A stretch of 64,000 bases of DNA from Allomyces macrogynus ATCC 38327 (GCA_000151295.1 GG745375.1:61593-125592), one strand, 5' to 3'; counted from the first letter of the stretch, positions 45,825 through 58,131 are shown. Notes: generated by a model from the sequence alone, not told the origin. Numbers and translations: made by a program.

Positions 45825-48476
45825 TCATCCAACCGGCCCGGTCGCCAAGGCCCCACTGCGCGACGGCGAGACCCGCGGCGACCCGCTTCCTCCACTTCCC
45901 GACAGTGCCGACCCGGCCGACCCAGATCCCGACTGGTGCTGCGGGTGCTGCTGGAGCGGCGGCGGCGACATGGAAGCGCGCGGCACTATACTTGGCTCGA
46001 AGTCGACTTGGATCGGCTGAATCGTGCGCGTGTCGCGGTGGTGCGCCGGGGGTGGCGGCAGGAGCCCACGCGCGACGGGCGACGATGACCGACCGGGCCC
46101 GTCGGGCCCCACGTGCGTGTACTCGGGCCCGCTCCGGTTCAGCGAGCCGCGCTGATGGAACAGGCCTGACACGACTTCGCGCACGGGCGAGCCGGCACGC
46201 GTGCCCGTCGTGGCTGCCGCGGTCGTCGCGGTCGTAATTGAGGAAACCACGGGCCGGCGCGGCAGCGGCGGTGCCGGCACGGGCGGCGGGATAGAGTCGG
46301 ACGCGAGGACCGGGCACGACGCCGCGACGGTCGCTGTTTTCGGCTTCAACTTGAACAGTTCCGGATTGTCCAGCGGTCTGACACTGTCGAGTGACGGCGA
46401 CGTCGGCGCCGTCGATGGACTGAGCGGCTTGGGCGGGTCAACGCACCGCACCCACGACGGCGGGTCACCCACCGACTGCTTGGTCGGGTCGGTGATGCCC
46501 GTGTACCGCTCGTAGATTTGGTAGTCGAACGAGTGGAACTCGTCGGCGAGAATACGCAGCTCGCGCGCCATCGGGTGCGACGGGTCGACGTACACGCCGT
46601 TGATCATGTTGGAGTCGGTCGCCACGCCCGACGTGCGTTTCCTCGATTTCGGACGGAGAGTTTCCTCTTCGAGGAGCAGTTCCTGGAACAAGGCCACAGG
46701 AAATGAGTAAGGCTTAAGAGCAGCAGGAGCGTCAGTTGATCGCGCAACGCGTACCTCAAGTTCGTAGCGCGCGTCAAAGTTGATGGCCGCCGACTAGACT
46801 CCAAGGCATCAGCAGACTCATTGGGACGAAAAATCACGAGGTGGGCACGACAACGCACGTCGGGCACAAACGGCGGCTGAATCTCCTTGTTGACGAGCTT
46901 GTCCCAATCATACCCGTAGTGCATAAACAGGTCGTGGTGGCGAACGTCGAGCACACCGCGTGGTCCACACCCAAGTCGCCTTGAAACGGTCCGGTCGAGC
47001 AACTAGAGCGCGTTCGTCAAACGGTCAGGAATTCGTGGAGCTTGGTCGCGAAAGATCGGCAATAAATACGCACCGACAGCACAAAGTTGAGCATTTCGGG
47101 CGAGCACTCGCAGTTCCACTCGATCGGCTCGTACGAGACTAAGCGAATCAGCTCGTCGACGGTCGAGGCATTGAACGGCCGCTCGCCGTGCAGGAGCTCG
47201 TACACTGGTCACTCAAGGGTTAGTGGGGATTAACGTCAAGAAACGAGTGCGAGGCCGAAAGGAACGCACAGGTCACGCCCAATGACCACCAATCTACGCT
47301 TTCCCGATATCCGGTATTCGTGAACACCTCTAACAGCAGAGGCATGCAATTCGTTCCGTCAAACAACTAGTCGTCACAGCGCGTTGCGAGAAAAAAAAAC
47401 GCACCAGGAGCCATGTAGCCCTGCGTGCCGGTCTCCGAAACAATGGCCTTGCCATCCTCGAGGTAACACGCGCAGTTGAAGTCGGTGATGTGAACGTGCC
47501 CTCTGCGGATGAGCGTCCGAGGTCCTTAGCCGACGCCGTGTGGAGTGGGTCAGCTTTCCACGCGCCGAACGCACCGTTCATCCAGGAGCAAATTGTCGGG
47601 CTTGATGTCACTACGTGGCCAATGGCGCGTGAGATCGATCGACTTGGTCGGCGAGTCCGTCTGGCCTTTTTGATCATTGCGTACCGGTGGATCACGTTCC
47701 GCGACTGCAAGTAGATCAGCGCACTCGAAACCTCGGCAGCGTAAAAGGCGACCTAAATTCACACGATCGGGTCAGATCACGTTGCCTTCGTAACCGAGTC
47801 AAATCGAGCATGCGAGACGGATCACACCATGGGCTCCGGGAAGTGCGTGAGTTTTGTCAAGTGGAAGCGCAAGTCGCCGCCCATCATCAGGTCAAACACC
47901 ATGAACAGGTACTCGTCGTCCTGGAACGCGTAGCATAAATTGACAATGAACCTAGCGCACCCGCCCAGGGCGTGAGTCTCGAATTACCAAAGCAGCGGCT
48001 GTGGAAGCAAGAAATGCAACGCACGGGTGGAACACTTTTTCGAGGAGCGAGCGCTCGCGAATAATGTTGCGGTACGCGCGCTGCTTGATAACGTGCTCCT
48101 TGTTGCTGTTCGAGTGGAAGAGACCGAATGAGCGAGATCGCCATGACGCGCATTGCGTCGTCGAGCAAACGTACATGTACTTGAGCGCGTAGACCTTCTT
48201 GTGACCGTCCTTCTTCCTCTCGACGACCCGGACCTGCAGGGATCGCAAAGAAGAACGTTCAGAAACACTCGTCAAAATAGGCGAGCGTGACGGATACTGG
48301 CGGACCTTGCCAAACGCGCCCTTGCCAATGACGCGACCCAGTTGGAAATGGCGCAGCTCCACTATGCGAAGAGGATCGATTCCAATCAATTCCAAGAGAT
48401 CTCTTGACGCAAAGAGCACGTCGAGGGACAAACCTGGTCCATTCAGGTCAACCGGCTCGGACATTTGGTTTCCCAT
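45825..48476 (-). CDS. STK32/YANK-family serine/threonine kinase, many short introns
   Basis: An AGC-group kinase. The ATG at 48476 opens MGNQMSEPV, an N-myristoylation-type start (Gly2, Ser6). Kinase features in exon order: FQLGRVIGKGAFGKV (P-loop), KVYALKYMY (catalytic Lys), QRAYRNIIRERSLLEKVFHP, DDEYLFMVFDLMMGGDLRFH, VIHR joined to DIKPDNLLLDE (catalytic loop), HITDFNCACYLEDGKAIVSE (DFN in place of DFG, typical of YANK kinases), TGTQGYMAPG, DWWSLGV, VYELLHGERPFNAS and WDKLVNKEIQPPFVPD. After the kinase domain is a long tail of about 290 residues (PMARELRILADEFHSFDYQI, then Pro/Ser-rich sequence) ending at 45825. Membrane targeting is inferred from the N-terminus. Exact splice sites were not all resolved. 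Confidence 0.75.
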
Positions 48477-49154
48477 CGTGACGAGAGGCTGGACGCGCAA
48501 TCAAAGCTCGTCTTTGATATTGCAAAGGGTCGGTACGACGTAGTACGGGCGAATGGACAGCCGGCCGTGTGTGGTTGATGTCGGGCAGGGACAGCAATCG
48601 CGAAAAATTGGTCCTCAGTGCGGTTGACCGCGTGCCGAGAGCGACGCGAAAAATTGGAAGAGAGCGCAAAGTCGATTGATGCTAGAGTCGGCGGCGTGAA
48701 CGGGGGTAGCGTTCGAATCGAAGCACAGTCGTCGTAGCCTGCGGGGCAGAGAGCTCGGCAAGCGTGAAGGGTCCTTTGCTGCAGGAGGCACCGACAGCGC
48801 GCGGGCGGGATCTAACCGTCGGTCGAGATCACGCTGGGCCAGATATCTTGCACAGAGTTGCAGGTCGATGGGTCAAGTATTTCCGATGGAAATGGGTGGG
48901 CAAGTGCCAATTGCAGACCCCACGTTGGCGCGCACGTTTACTTTGTGCTCGTAATCGCGATTTTCTATCGCTTTTGCGCAACGCGCTGCCTCACAGGGCC
49001 GCTAGTTCAAACCCCGGCGATGTGAAGTTGGACCTCCAAGCGACCACCACGCACAATCTCCATGTCGAAGACAAATAAGATGTACATTTTCCAGCACAAC
49101 AACCCACGGCTCGGCTCCTCTTGACAGTTCAGCAAACCCCAGTCCCGTTTGCGC
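48477..49154. other. intergenic region
   Basis: These 678 nt lie upstream of the kinase gene and downstream of the RING gene. A tRNA B-box-like string near 49007 was examined and rejected. Nothing else supported. Confidence 0.45.
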
Positions 49155-51721
49155 TCACCGCACCGCACCGACCTGGCTGCCCGGCACAAATACTCTGAGC
49201 ACTTTGATCCAGCTCATCATCGAGATCATGAGCGACTTGCGCCGCGTGAACCGCTCCGTCAAGCTCTCGAGCGGCTCGTTGCGGAACACGTCCTGCACCG
49301 TCACCTCTGGGCACTCTTGGCAGTGCACGCGATCGTAGTGCTCGGCCTTCATTTGCGCAACACAGTCACGGCAGAACGTGTGCCCACAGGGCGTCAGCGT
49401 TTGCGGGTGCTGGACAAACTGGAGACATTTCGGACAAATGAGCGCCGTCTCGAGCGACTCTTCGGCGAGCAGGTACTCTTCCATGCGCGACTTGAAGTCC
49501 TTTTCAATGGCGCGCAGCCGCTCCATGCGCGGCTCGTACTGCTGCGTCTCCATGTCGTTGAGCTTCTTAGTCATCTCTGCGGCGCGCGCAAGAGGATAGG
49601 TGAGTGAAGGTGGTTGGTGGATGCAACAACTGTACAGGGGACGCACCGAGGACTTGGTTTTCGCGGAGCCTGGCCGTCTTGACGAGATCCTCCATTTCTT
49701 CGGCGTGAGCCCTCGCTTGCGCTAATCGCAATGGTGGATAAAGGCCAGAGAAATCAGTTTTGCGGGCCTGCGGCGCCGCACAAAGGATAGGTGCGAAATG
49801 AGCGTACCGTCAATCTTGCGCTCCATTTCGATCAAAAACTCGCGCTCGACCGCCGACATGTCCACCTCCTTTTTCGACGCCTCTATATGGGGCATTAAGA
49901 GAGTCGTCAGATACCAACCTGCTCGGCCAGAAGCAAGCAGAGGCACGTACCTTCGTTGAGCTTCTCACTGATCGCCCACATTTGCTCCTCCTTGGCCGTC
50001 AGCTTGCCCTCGTACTCTTTGATTGTGTCGTTGACCTTGCCTAGGAGGTCGTTGATCTCGCGCTCCTTTTTCAACAGCGTCGTTTCCAGGTGCCGGTTGT
50101 TGTCGATGGCCTCGTTGCGCTGCTTGACCATCACGCCGAGCTCTGACTGCAGCTGCTTCTTTTGGGTCTGGTGGACGAGCGTCATCAGCGACATGAGCGG
50201 CAACGAGCGAATCAGAACTGGACGTCGAGCACGTACCATCAAGACAGCGTATAGGTTGCGCGCCTCCTCGAGCTCCTGTGACAGCTGTGCAAAGTGCTCG
50301 CGCTTGGCCTCGACGTTCTTCTTCATCTCGAGAAACTGGACGTTGACGCCCTCGGTCGCGTGGATCATTTCCCTGCGAGACAACGCCATCCTGGTAAGTG
50401 CGCGAAAAAATCGGGAAGGGAAGTGGAAATAGTCCAACGTACTTAAGCTTCTCGCGCAGCTGCTCGTTTTCTTGCCGGATCTGCGCCTCGATCTTTTGGA
50501 GCCGCGCGACCTCCTCCCTCCACTCCCTGCGAAAACGGCAACGTCAGCGCTCCCAGCTTCCCCGAAACGGCACCAAGATCACACATGCCAACGTACTCTT
50601 CCTTGGTCGACGACACCTTGACCTGCTTCTCCATTTTCAAATTGAAGACGCGCACCTGGTCGAGCTGGAACTCGAGCGTCCTACCACGCCCGTCTGTGAG
50701 ATCAAACCCCGGAACCATGCGATTCGTCGCGTGTGCGCACCGAATCTGCTCCTGCAGCCCCTCGGACTGCGATTTGATTTCGGCGATCGTGTATTGCTGG
50801 TGCTGAATCACGTTATCACGCTCCTTGATGGATCTGTCGCCATAATTTGAGTAAGACACCGCAACCAGGGGCTCGGAACAAAACGCACATTGTTTGCTGC
50901 TTGGAAAAGCCGTCCATGATCTGCACACGCTCCTCGAGATCGGAAATGCGCGCCTTGAGCGCCAGGTTCGCGTTGATTTCGCGTTACATCATGTACCGGA
51001 GCTCCTCTCTGTTCGAGCCACGGAAAGCGACGTGAGTTTCGTCAAGAAGGTGGAGAGCTCGCAGAACAGGGGCGGAATGCTGTACCGTCGCTCAATCTCG
51101 GCCGACGGGACATTGTCCGAGTGGAGAAGCTTGGCAACGTGCTCGGCTTGCGTCGTGAGCTCCTCTGTCGCGAACGACAAAGGTTAGTTTGGTTGCCGTC
51201 ACGGGTCCGACCAAGTGGAGAACGTACTCTTCATCTCGGCCTTGTCGTTCTGCAACTTGAGGATGATGACCTTGAGCTGATCGGTTTGCTTTCGCAGCTC
51301 TACCATTCGCCAAGAATGGTTGTCAGCGTCCGACACGAGTGGAATCTTGTGCAGCGTTTAGCAGTCGCACGCACCCGCCTTCTCGGTCTGCAGCGTCTCG
51401 ATCTCCAGTTTCTTTTCAGCTAGAGCACTCATCCACCCTATAGTACGCCAACGTCGCGTGAGTTGATTGCTCTGCAATCGACTCGGCCCGCCCGGCAAAC
51501 GAACCATGTTGCGGCGTCTTGCCTGCCGAGCCGGGCGGCGACCGGACCGAAACTTTCTTCGGCGACACTGGTTTCTTTTGGCCGGCCCGTCGCAGCTTGA
51601 TGTGGCCCTTGGCGTCGAGGTTGGCCTAGGGCACCCATAGTTGGACCGACGATACGGTCGGCGTCCGGAGCCGGCCCGCAGCAACCAGGAGCTGCGATTC
51701 CGAGTTCGACCGGCGTAACAT
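49155..51721 (-). CDS. long coiled-coil protein with C-terminal C3HC4 RING finger
   Basis: The likely start is the ATG at 51721 (MLRRSNSESQLL) joined by a 62-nt intron to ANLDAKGHIKLRRAGQKKPV. Short exons then encode heptad-rich coiled coil: KKLEIETLQTEKAG, ELRKQTDQLKVIILKLQNDK, ELTTQAEHVAKLLHSDNVPS, NANLALKARISDLEERVQIM and later LTAKEEQMWAISEKLNEG. The C-terminal RING (about 49450-49290) is CPKCLQF, then TPCGHTFCRDCV and HCQECPEV, fitting C-x2-C...C-x-H-x2-C-x2-C...C-x2-C, which suggests E3 ubiquitin-ligase activity. An in-frame TAA at 50984-50986 interrupts otherwise continuous coding sequence (RYMM-stop-REINAN); it may be an error or a true defect. The partner family is unrecognised. Confidence 0.6.
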
Positions 51722-52085
51722 GGTGGAAGCTGGAGCTGGTTGTCGTCGAGCTTTGGTGCTTGACCGAAACGTCGTCCGTTGCTTTGGAGCGCAAGCGACC
51801 AGCACAGTGAGCAGCCCGCGGAGGCGCCAAGTCGAGCCGGAAAGCGCTGGTACAGCGCCTCGGACAATGGTTGCAGCTAGCTGGGACTCTTGCTTCTTCG
51901 TTGTTGCGGGGAATTGACGGCGCGCAGGTCGATCACTGAGCTCCTAAAGTGCAAATGGCGGTTGATCAGTCAAGACGCGGTCATGTGAGGGGATTCAAGT
52001 TTGAGCAGACCATTTTCGTGCTCTACCGCCTCTCCATCGCTGAGAGCACCGACACGATTTGCAGCTGAACGCAATCCAATCAAGA
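51722..52085. promoter_or_regulatory. divergent promoter region between the RING gene and RSPH14
   Basis: 364 nt between the two starts; no motif could be supported. Confidence 0.35.
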
Positions 52086-53601
52086 ATGCCTGTAACCGCA
52101 CCAACTGCCCCGCTGACTACGGCAACAGCGAGCCCCGCCGGCCATGCATACAACGACCCGACGCGACAAAACTGGGCGTTTGGGCACCGCGCTATCCCGA
52201 AATTGGTATTGACCACATTCTCGGCGCCCGCAAGTACTACGACGAAAGAATGGGTTGATGTATTAAGAATGTGATAGATTGGCGAGGTGCAGTCGAGCGA
52301 CGAGGCGCTGCAGCTCCAGGCGCTTCATTCCTTGACGTGTCGGTTACACGAGCCCGTGGATGTTCAGGAAGCCCTGGTAGCAGGTGCCGACCGGGAATTT
52401 TGCTCTTTTCAAGTCGTGCGCGTGTTGACGTGCGTGCTCGACATAGGCGCGGTCCCGGCTATCTCGCTGTCGCTGTCGCACGCGAAACCGCTTGTTCGTG
52501 CACGAGCAGTCGAAATTGTCGTGTTATTGACGGGTACCGGTTTCATTCCGCTTCGTTCCGTTCTTGTGCGCGAACTTTTCTTTGACCGCGCCCACTTCGC
52601 TCGCTCCAGAACACGAGCAAGGCCGCGCCGCCGTCCTCGGCCATAGCCACGTCGAGACTTTGATCAAACTCATTGCGGATCCAGAGGAGGCCGTACGTGG
52701 GCTTGCACTGCAAGCTCTTTGGAATGTGTCGCAGCGGACAGAGCGTACGTATTGCAAATCATCGCCGGGTCGTAGTTTGCCATCGCAACTGACTTCAACA
52801 CCGCGACATAGAGGTGCAGCAAATCTACACGACCTTGCCGCACATCATCGACCACCTCCTCCGCGCCGTCACCGCCGAAAAATCACGGTCCTACCAGCTC
52901 CTCGCGCGCGTTCTCGAAACGCTCCACCACTTCTTGCAGCATGGCGGTGCGCCCGTGGTGGCGCACACGCTCAAGCTTGGCGCGCTCACGACGTTGACCA
53001 AGCTGCTCAAGTCGCACGTCGGCGGGCAAGCCGTACGGGCGGCCGCGGCCGAGGACCTCGCAGCCATTTGCATTCACGTCACGACGCTACCGGACGTGGC
53101 TAAGCAGGCGCACGACGCGGGCCTCGTGCCCGTACTCGTCGAGACTATGGACGATCCGTTTGGCGCTGTGCGTGCGGCAGCGGTGCAGGCGGCCATGGCG
53201 CTGAGTATCCACGTCGTGAGCAAGCAGCAGTTGGTGGCCGAAGGGGTCGCGGAAAAGCTCGTGCGCATGGTCGGCGAGGATCAGGACGAGGAGCTGCTGA
53301 TGAATGCGTTGACGGTACAGGATGAGCATGTGGTTGCTGCGGTGTGGACGTAACTGACTCGCCGAACGTCGCCATGTCCAGGCGATCGCGTCGATTTCCG
53401 AAGACTACACGGCGCGGTATGCGTTCCAAGACGTGATTGGCCTGGTACGATGTTTGTGCAAGTCCGGTGGTATATTTTCCGTGCAATTTCTGACCGCCCA
53501 CTCTCGCTCGGAGAAAGATTGAGCAATTGAAGGCGCATCCGAACCGCGCCGTTGCCAAGGCTGCCGCATCGGCAGTCCAAGTTGTGCAATGGCGGCCGTA
53601 A
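52086..53601 (+). CDS. RSPH14: radial spoke head protein 14 homologue (RSPH14/RTDR1), armadillo repeats, multi-exon
   Basis: RSPH14 is an armadillo-repeat protein of the axonemal radial spoke. The ATG at 52086 opens MPVTAPTAPL; exon 1 ends YNDPTRQNWAFGHRAIPKL, matching the family start DPTxxxxAYGxRALPKL. Exon 2 (from about 52273) gives IGEVQSSDEALQLQALHSL and PVDVQEALVAG; a 63-nt GTGCCG...CATAG intron joins to AVPAISLSLSHAKPLVRARA. Further armadillo-type helices are HVETLIKLIADPEEAVRGLA, TLKLGALTTLTKLLKSHVGG, GLVPVLVETMDDPFGAVRAA and VAEGVAEKLVRMVGEDQDEE. The last exons give SEDYTARYAFQDVIGL and AAASAVQVVQWRP, stopping at 53601, like the family C-terminus. It supports a flagellated organism. 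Confidence 0.75.
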
Positions 53602-53850
53602 CGACTTGATGGACTTGCATGATGAAATGAATACGAACCAGATTGTTGACCTCAATTTGCTACTCTCGCCGAGACGAGACGAGCGCACGATTCATTGCGC
53701 TGATGCCTTCCTTTCCAGTGCTGAAATAGAGGGCATAGTGTTGATGACGCAGGTCGAAGAGCTGTGACTTGAACACCTGCCAATAGGATCGTGTCGCATC
53801 GACTCCTTGCCCTGATTTGGTGCCGAACGAGCTCACTCTCCTCCTACAAA

Positions 53851-54884
53851 ATGACCAACCTCGACTGGTTCCACCAAGTTCGCCATTTCTACTCGCTCGA
53901 CTCGGTGCAGCAGGACATGGGCGGGCCCGGTTCAACACGCCAAGTATTGACCGCTCTTGCCGCGCTTGTCCCGCCATCACCTGCAAGCCAATCTCCAGCA
54001 CCTCCGACCGCCCCTGTTCGCGCTGCAGCGGGCTCAAGGCTCACGACACCAGGCCGCTCGACTCACGCACCACCAGGTCCACCCAGCATCTCCTCGGTCG
54101 AGTCGATTACGTCGGAGGATGGCGTCCGACCGTATCCAGAGCCCAAGTCCGAGTACGAAGATGCAGACGAATACAGGATCGACGTCTCCGAACTCAACCG
54201 CTTTCTCACGCGTCTGGTGGACGAGGCGTGCGCGGGTGCGCCTGACCGCGTTGACGGCGACGTGGACCGAATCAGCACGCAAACGCTACTCGAGGCCGTC
54301 TGGCGCATCAATGGGCTAATGCTGGGTCATGACGATGATACCGATGAGAACCCGTCGCCGGGATGTGTTCCGGAGTACAAGCTCGTTCACGACAAGGATG
54401 TGTGTGAGCTCATGCTTGCGCTGCGCGCCGTGGTATGGTTACGTTTCTAACGCTTTTTGCTGTGTTTGCCGTCTCGTTATCTGACAGTCTCCTTCTACCT
54501 GAACAGAAACTCGGTCGCCAGCTCGCGCAGCTCAAGGATGCGACGCGGAACGACCCGTTTGGCGACGAGCGGTTTCTCAAAACGTTGGCGCTGGTCAACG
54601 GTCAGTTTCCGCTGACTCGGTACCCGAAAGTGGGTGCGGCCGAGATTCTGTACCGCGACTGGTTTTGGGATTACATGTTCGGCGAGAATCAAGAACGGTA
54701 CGCGCGCAATGGGTTGGGAGCATGCTGCCAAGGCAGTTTTAACACGAATGACGTCGATGCGGAGCAGGATTCGACGGCCAAAACCATCCATGGCGCGGAT
54801 CAAGGAGCTCGTGGCGAGGATGCCTTCCGACAACTGAGATTGGTACTACAGGTGCGTGACTCTGATCTTGGTTTTGAAGCATAG
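53851..54884 (+). CDS. gene family B, copy B1, unrecognised, 2 or more exons
   Basis: The ATG at 53851 opens MTNLDWFHQVRHFYSLDSVQ, then a Pro/Ala/Ser-rich linker and an acidic stretch (YPEPKSEYEDADEY). A conserved block follows: ELNRFLTRLVDEACAGAPDR, VDGDVDRISTQTLLEAVWRI, DKDVCELMLALRAV. A GTATGG...AACAG intron (about 54433-54507) joins in frame to KLGRQLAQLKDATRNDPFGD, ERFLKTLALVNGQFPLTRYP and AEILYRDWFWDYMFGENQER. The same two-block layout recurs in copy B2. No known domain was recognised. The 3' boundary (54884) is where the frame closes; further exons are possible. Confidence 0.5.
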
Positions 54885-55299
54885 CTCGTTGACTGATTTT
54901 TTTTCTTTTGCTTCGGGGGAACGCGTCACAGGGTGAACTTGTTTCATTGAATGCACAATCCGATCCGTTCTCGTAAGTATTGGTCGCTGGTACCGGCCAA
55001 TGGCGATAATCATTGATAAAGGCAACAATTCTTGTTTCTCCACCGCTTTTTGTGTCTCCCCCCGCAACGCCATACCTTGCAGCAACCTTGCCAGAACCCG
55101 CACGGCCCTCTCCTCAGCAGCACCATGTGATCTGCTCACTTTCACCATGGGCCGGTTCGCTGGCCACCAGAACGTACGCGCGGTAGGCTGTGACAACACG
55201 TATGTACATGGTTGTCTCCACCGTCAATGCGCTGGACCAGGAGAGATGAACACCTGTCATTTGCATCACCGCTGCCATCGTCGATTTCTCCCCCTCTCC

Positions 55300-56062
55300 G
55301 CCCACCCCCACGCAGACGCTCTTCAGCAACTTCATCAACCATGAGGCGACCCCAGACCTGATCGACGTTTTCGTCAGCAACTGCGCGCAATGTGTCCCCG
55401 CTGTGCTCTCCGCTCACCGTATTTTTTGGACAACTACAAGCGCAAACCCTGTGCGCACAAGCCTGAGCGCGAACCGAGCGACAACGAGAGCGACAGCAAC
55501 GACCCAGACTGGATCGACTTTTGCACTCTCAATCGCTGGCTCGAACGCCTGTTACACGAGGCCTATGCGGGCGACCTGAATCGGGTCGAGGGCGAAGTGG
55601 ACCGGATACAAATTGAAACCTTGCTCGAGGTGGTCGATCGGGTGGACACGCTCCTGCCAGAGCACGGTTATGACTACGATATCATGGATTATCTGAGCTT
55701 TGCGTGGCCAACGTACCGGACTGCTCATGACGAAGATGTGGCTGAGCTCATGCTTGCCCTACATGCATTAGTGAGTGTAACAAGTAACCGCGTGTTGATA
55801 TTTTCTGGGACTGACCATCGCTGCGCTCAGAAACTCGGCTGACAGCTTGCTCAACTCAAGCACGCGACGCGGCACGACCCCTTTGGCTCGGACCGATTCA
55901 CGAAGACGCTAGTGCTCGTCAATCAACAGTTCCCGCTGCCAGGAGGCCGCTCACCTGACTCGAGGGAGGGGAAGCATCGGCAGCAATCCCTCGACTACAT
56001 GATTGGACCGGAGCAAGAACGGTACGCGTACGATGATGGAGCTGCCGTGGATCTGGTGCTCT
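55300..56062 (+). pseudogene. gene family B, copy B2, nonsense-bearing
   Basis: Paralogue of B1 about 1.4 kb downstream. Block 1: DFCTLNRWLERLLHEAYAGD, LNRVEGEVDRIQIETLLEVV, DEDVAELMLALHAL. After an intron ending CTCAG, block 2 begins KLG-TGA-QLAQLKHATRHD, where B1 reads KLGRQLAQLKDATRND, so an Arg codon has become TGA. It continues PFGSDRFTKTLVLVNQQFPL and EQERYAYDDG to TAA at 56062. The N-terminal region differs from B1 (TLFSNFINHEATPDLIDVFV at about 55317-55380) and shifts frame near 55415. Probably a dead copy. Confidence 0.5.
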
Positions 56063-56496
56063 AACGCGTCCGACGTGATGCAGAACTCGCCGTCCAAAGC
56101 CAAACATGGCACAGATCAAGCGGCTCGTCTACGAAGCCCCTCAAACCAACCGAGAGTGGCAGCAGCGGTACGTCTTTCGCCATCAATTTTTTCCGTGGCA
56201 GTCAGCTCATTCTGACGGTGTTGTGGTCCTGATACTGACTGTTCGTTTTGCAACTGCGCGCTTGCGACGTAGGGCATACTATCATTGATGAGCACCCCAG
56301 TTTGCCATTCTGGTGCGCAGCAGCTTTCATCTCCACCCTATTGTGCCGCCAGACTCTCCATTCCCAGCACGAGCATAAACTCGTGCCGCCACCCCCCCCC
56401 CCCCTTACCATCGTGCAAATAACTGTTGTCCGTTTGTGTGCACTGACAGAATCTGTCGACACTTTGCCTTAATCCCGGTCATTTCCATCCAAATAC
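56063..56496. other. intergenic region with a C13 run
   Basis: No supported gene. A poly-C run lies at 56392-56404. The segment is convergent between family B copy B2 and the LRR gene, so it holds 3' ends. Confidence 0.45.
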
Positions 56497-58131
56497 TCAA
56501 GACACAATTGTCCCCTCCCTCTCCAGCCCCCTCCTAACCTCTGCACCTCCCCCCACCACCGCCGCGCCTTGATGTACTGGCACCTCCCCCCTCCCCAGCG
56601 GCGCAACCAACTCGGCACACACTTTCCACTCGGCCGCGCACTGGAACAACACCGCCGCCAACACCTTCATCTCGCGTGGATCCCGCCCACCTCCATTACT
56701 CACCAGCACCTTCCGCGTCGCCGCCACCACCGCCCAACCACGCTTTCACGAGCGCATGGAACGCGGGGGTCGACGCCCGCCAATCGCGCACGGTGCGATG
56801 GCGACGGACCGAGCCCGCGCAGGTACGTCCGCGCGGCACTGGCGACGTTGCCCGCGAGATGGCGCAGTTCGGCGTGCCCGACTTGGTTAGCGAGCGCGAG
56901 CGCGGCGCTCGCGAGGGACGCGGTCGCGTCGAGGAGACGACGGGCGCCGGCGGCGAGCGGTGGGTTTTCGCCGTGTGCGGCGGTCAAGGCGGAGAGGAAC
57001 GCGCGGAGTTCGGCGGGGGCGCGAGTGGAATCGTCGTGGTCGTCGGTGGCGGTCGAGGTTGCGAGAGCAGAGAGAGAGGTGGTGGATCCGAGACGCATTG
57101 GGGAGGGTGGGGCCGGGTGGAGCATGGGCGAGTCAATGAGGGCCGGGGTTGCGGATGTGGAGCGCAGTGCGGTCGTGGGGGAGGTTGTGCCGCAGGTCGG
57201 CGCAATGGGGCGGGGCGGCGGTGCGAGTTCATCGAGAGAGAGGTCGTCGTCGTCGCCCGCATGGCAAGCGGCTAATCGGGGAGGCGTAAATCGTCAGCGT
57301 GGCAGTGATGTGCTCGAGCAAAACGGCGCGCGAACGTACCCGCAATCCGGAGATAATTCCGCACATTCACCACGACCAGCCGATCCAAATCCCCGCGCGA
57401 CGCCGGCGGCGCGGCTTTCCGCACATCGCGCGCCATACTCTCGCTGCGCGGGACCGTGCTACTTGCCGTGCCCGATCGCGACCGAGTCGCGGGCGAAACG
57501 ATCCCGCTCGTCGACGGCGTCACGACGGGTGACGCGGGCTGCCAAAGGTACGGCGGCGGGAACGAGAGCGGGTTGCCGTCAACTTGAAGCGTCACGAGCT
57601 GCTCGAGATGCCGCATGGCCACGGGCAGTTCCGTCAGGACATTGTGGTTGAGATACAGGTGCCGCAGCGCGCGCAGCCGGCCGAGCGTGCGCGGGAGCTG
57701 GAAGAGCCGGTTGTGTGCGAGGTTCAGCGTCTCGAGGTGCACGAGGGCGCCGATCTGTGTGCCGTCGAGTTTTCGTCAGTTTACGTTGTTGAAGGACCGC
57801 ATTTTGGCTATTGCCGACGTACTGAATCGGGAAGAGAGCCGAGCGAGTTGTTGTCGAGGCGGAGCACGCGGAGGTGCGTTGCGAGCGTGAAGAATAACTC
57901 AGCCGGGATTGTCGTCAGGGCATTGCATGCGAGCGACAAGCGCGCGACGGCGGGTGGACGCTGTCCACCGGCAAACGGTCCGCCATTTTGCTTGAGAGAA
58001 TACTGGCTGCCAAGGCTGTTATGGGCATTCGGAACGTCGGCTGCTGGCTGTCCTGCGAGCAAAGCGACCGGGATGGCTTGTAGGTACTGGCCTTCATAGT
58101 TGACATTGAGCAGCGGGATTGGCGCGACCAT
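56497..58131 (-). CDS. leucine-rich repeat protein, possibly Sog2-like, 4 or more exons
   Basis: The ATG at 58131 opens MVAPIPLLNVNYEGQYLQAI. LRR units: LSLACNALTTIPAELFFTLA, LRVLRLDNNSLGSLPDS (exon end), then after a GTACGT...ACAG intron IGALVHLETLNLAHNRLFQL, LGRLRALRHLYLNHNVLTEL and LEQLVTLQVDGNPLSFPPPY. A Ser/Thr linker, VVVNVRNYLRIAG, and another GTACGT...TTAG intron lead to an alpha-helical C-terminal region (PAELRAFLSALTAAHGENPP, LLDATASLASAALALANQVG, LRHLAGNVASAARTYLRGLG) and a last exon with VLAAVLFQCAAEWKVCAEL. LRRs followed by a helical region recall fungal Sog2 of the RAM/NDR-kinase morphogenesis pathway; that is inference, and the LRR assignment itself is firm. Confidence 0.65.

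Noticed and set aside
49000..49025. tRNA-like B box (AGTTCAAACCCC)
   Set aside because: The five bases on each side of the putative T-loop do not pair, and no D-arm or anticodon arm could be drawn upstream.
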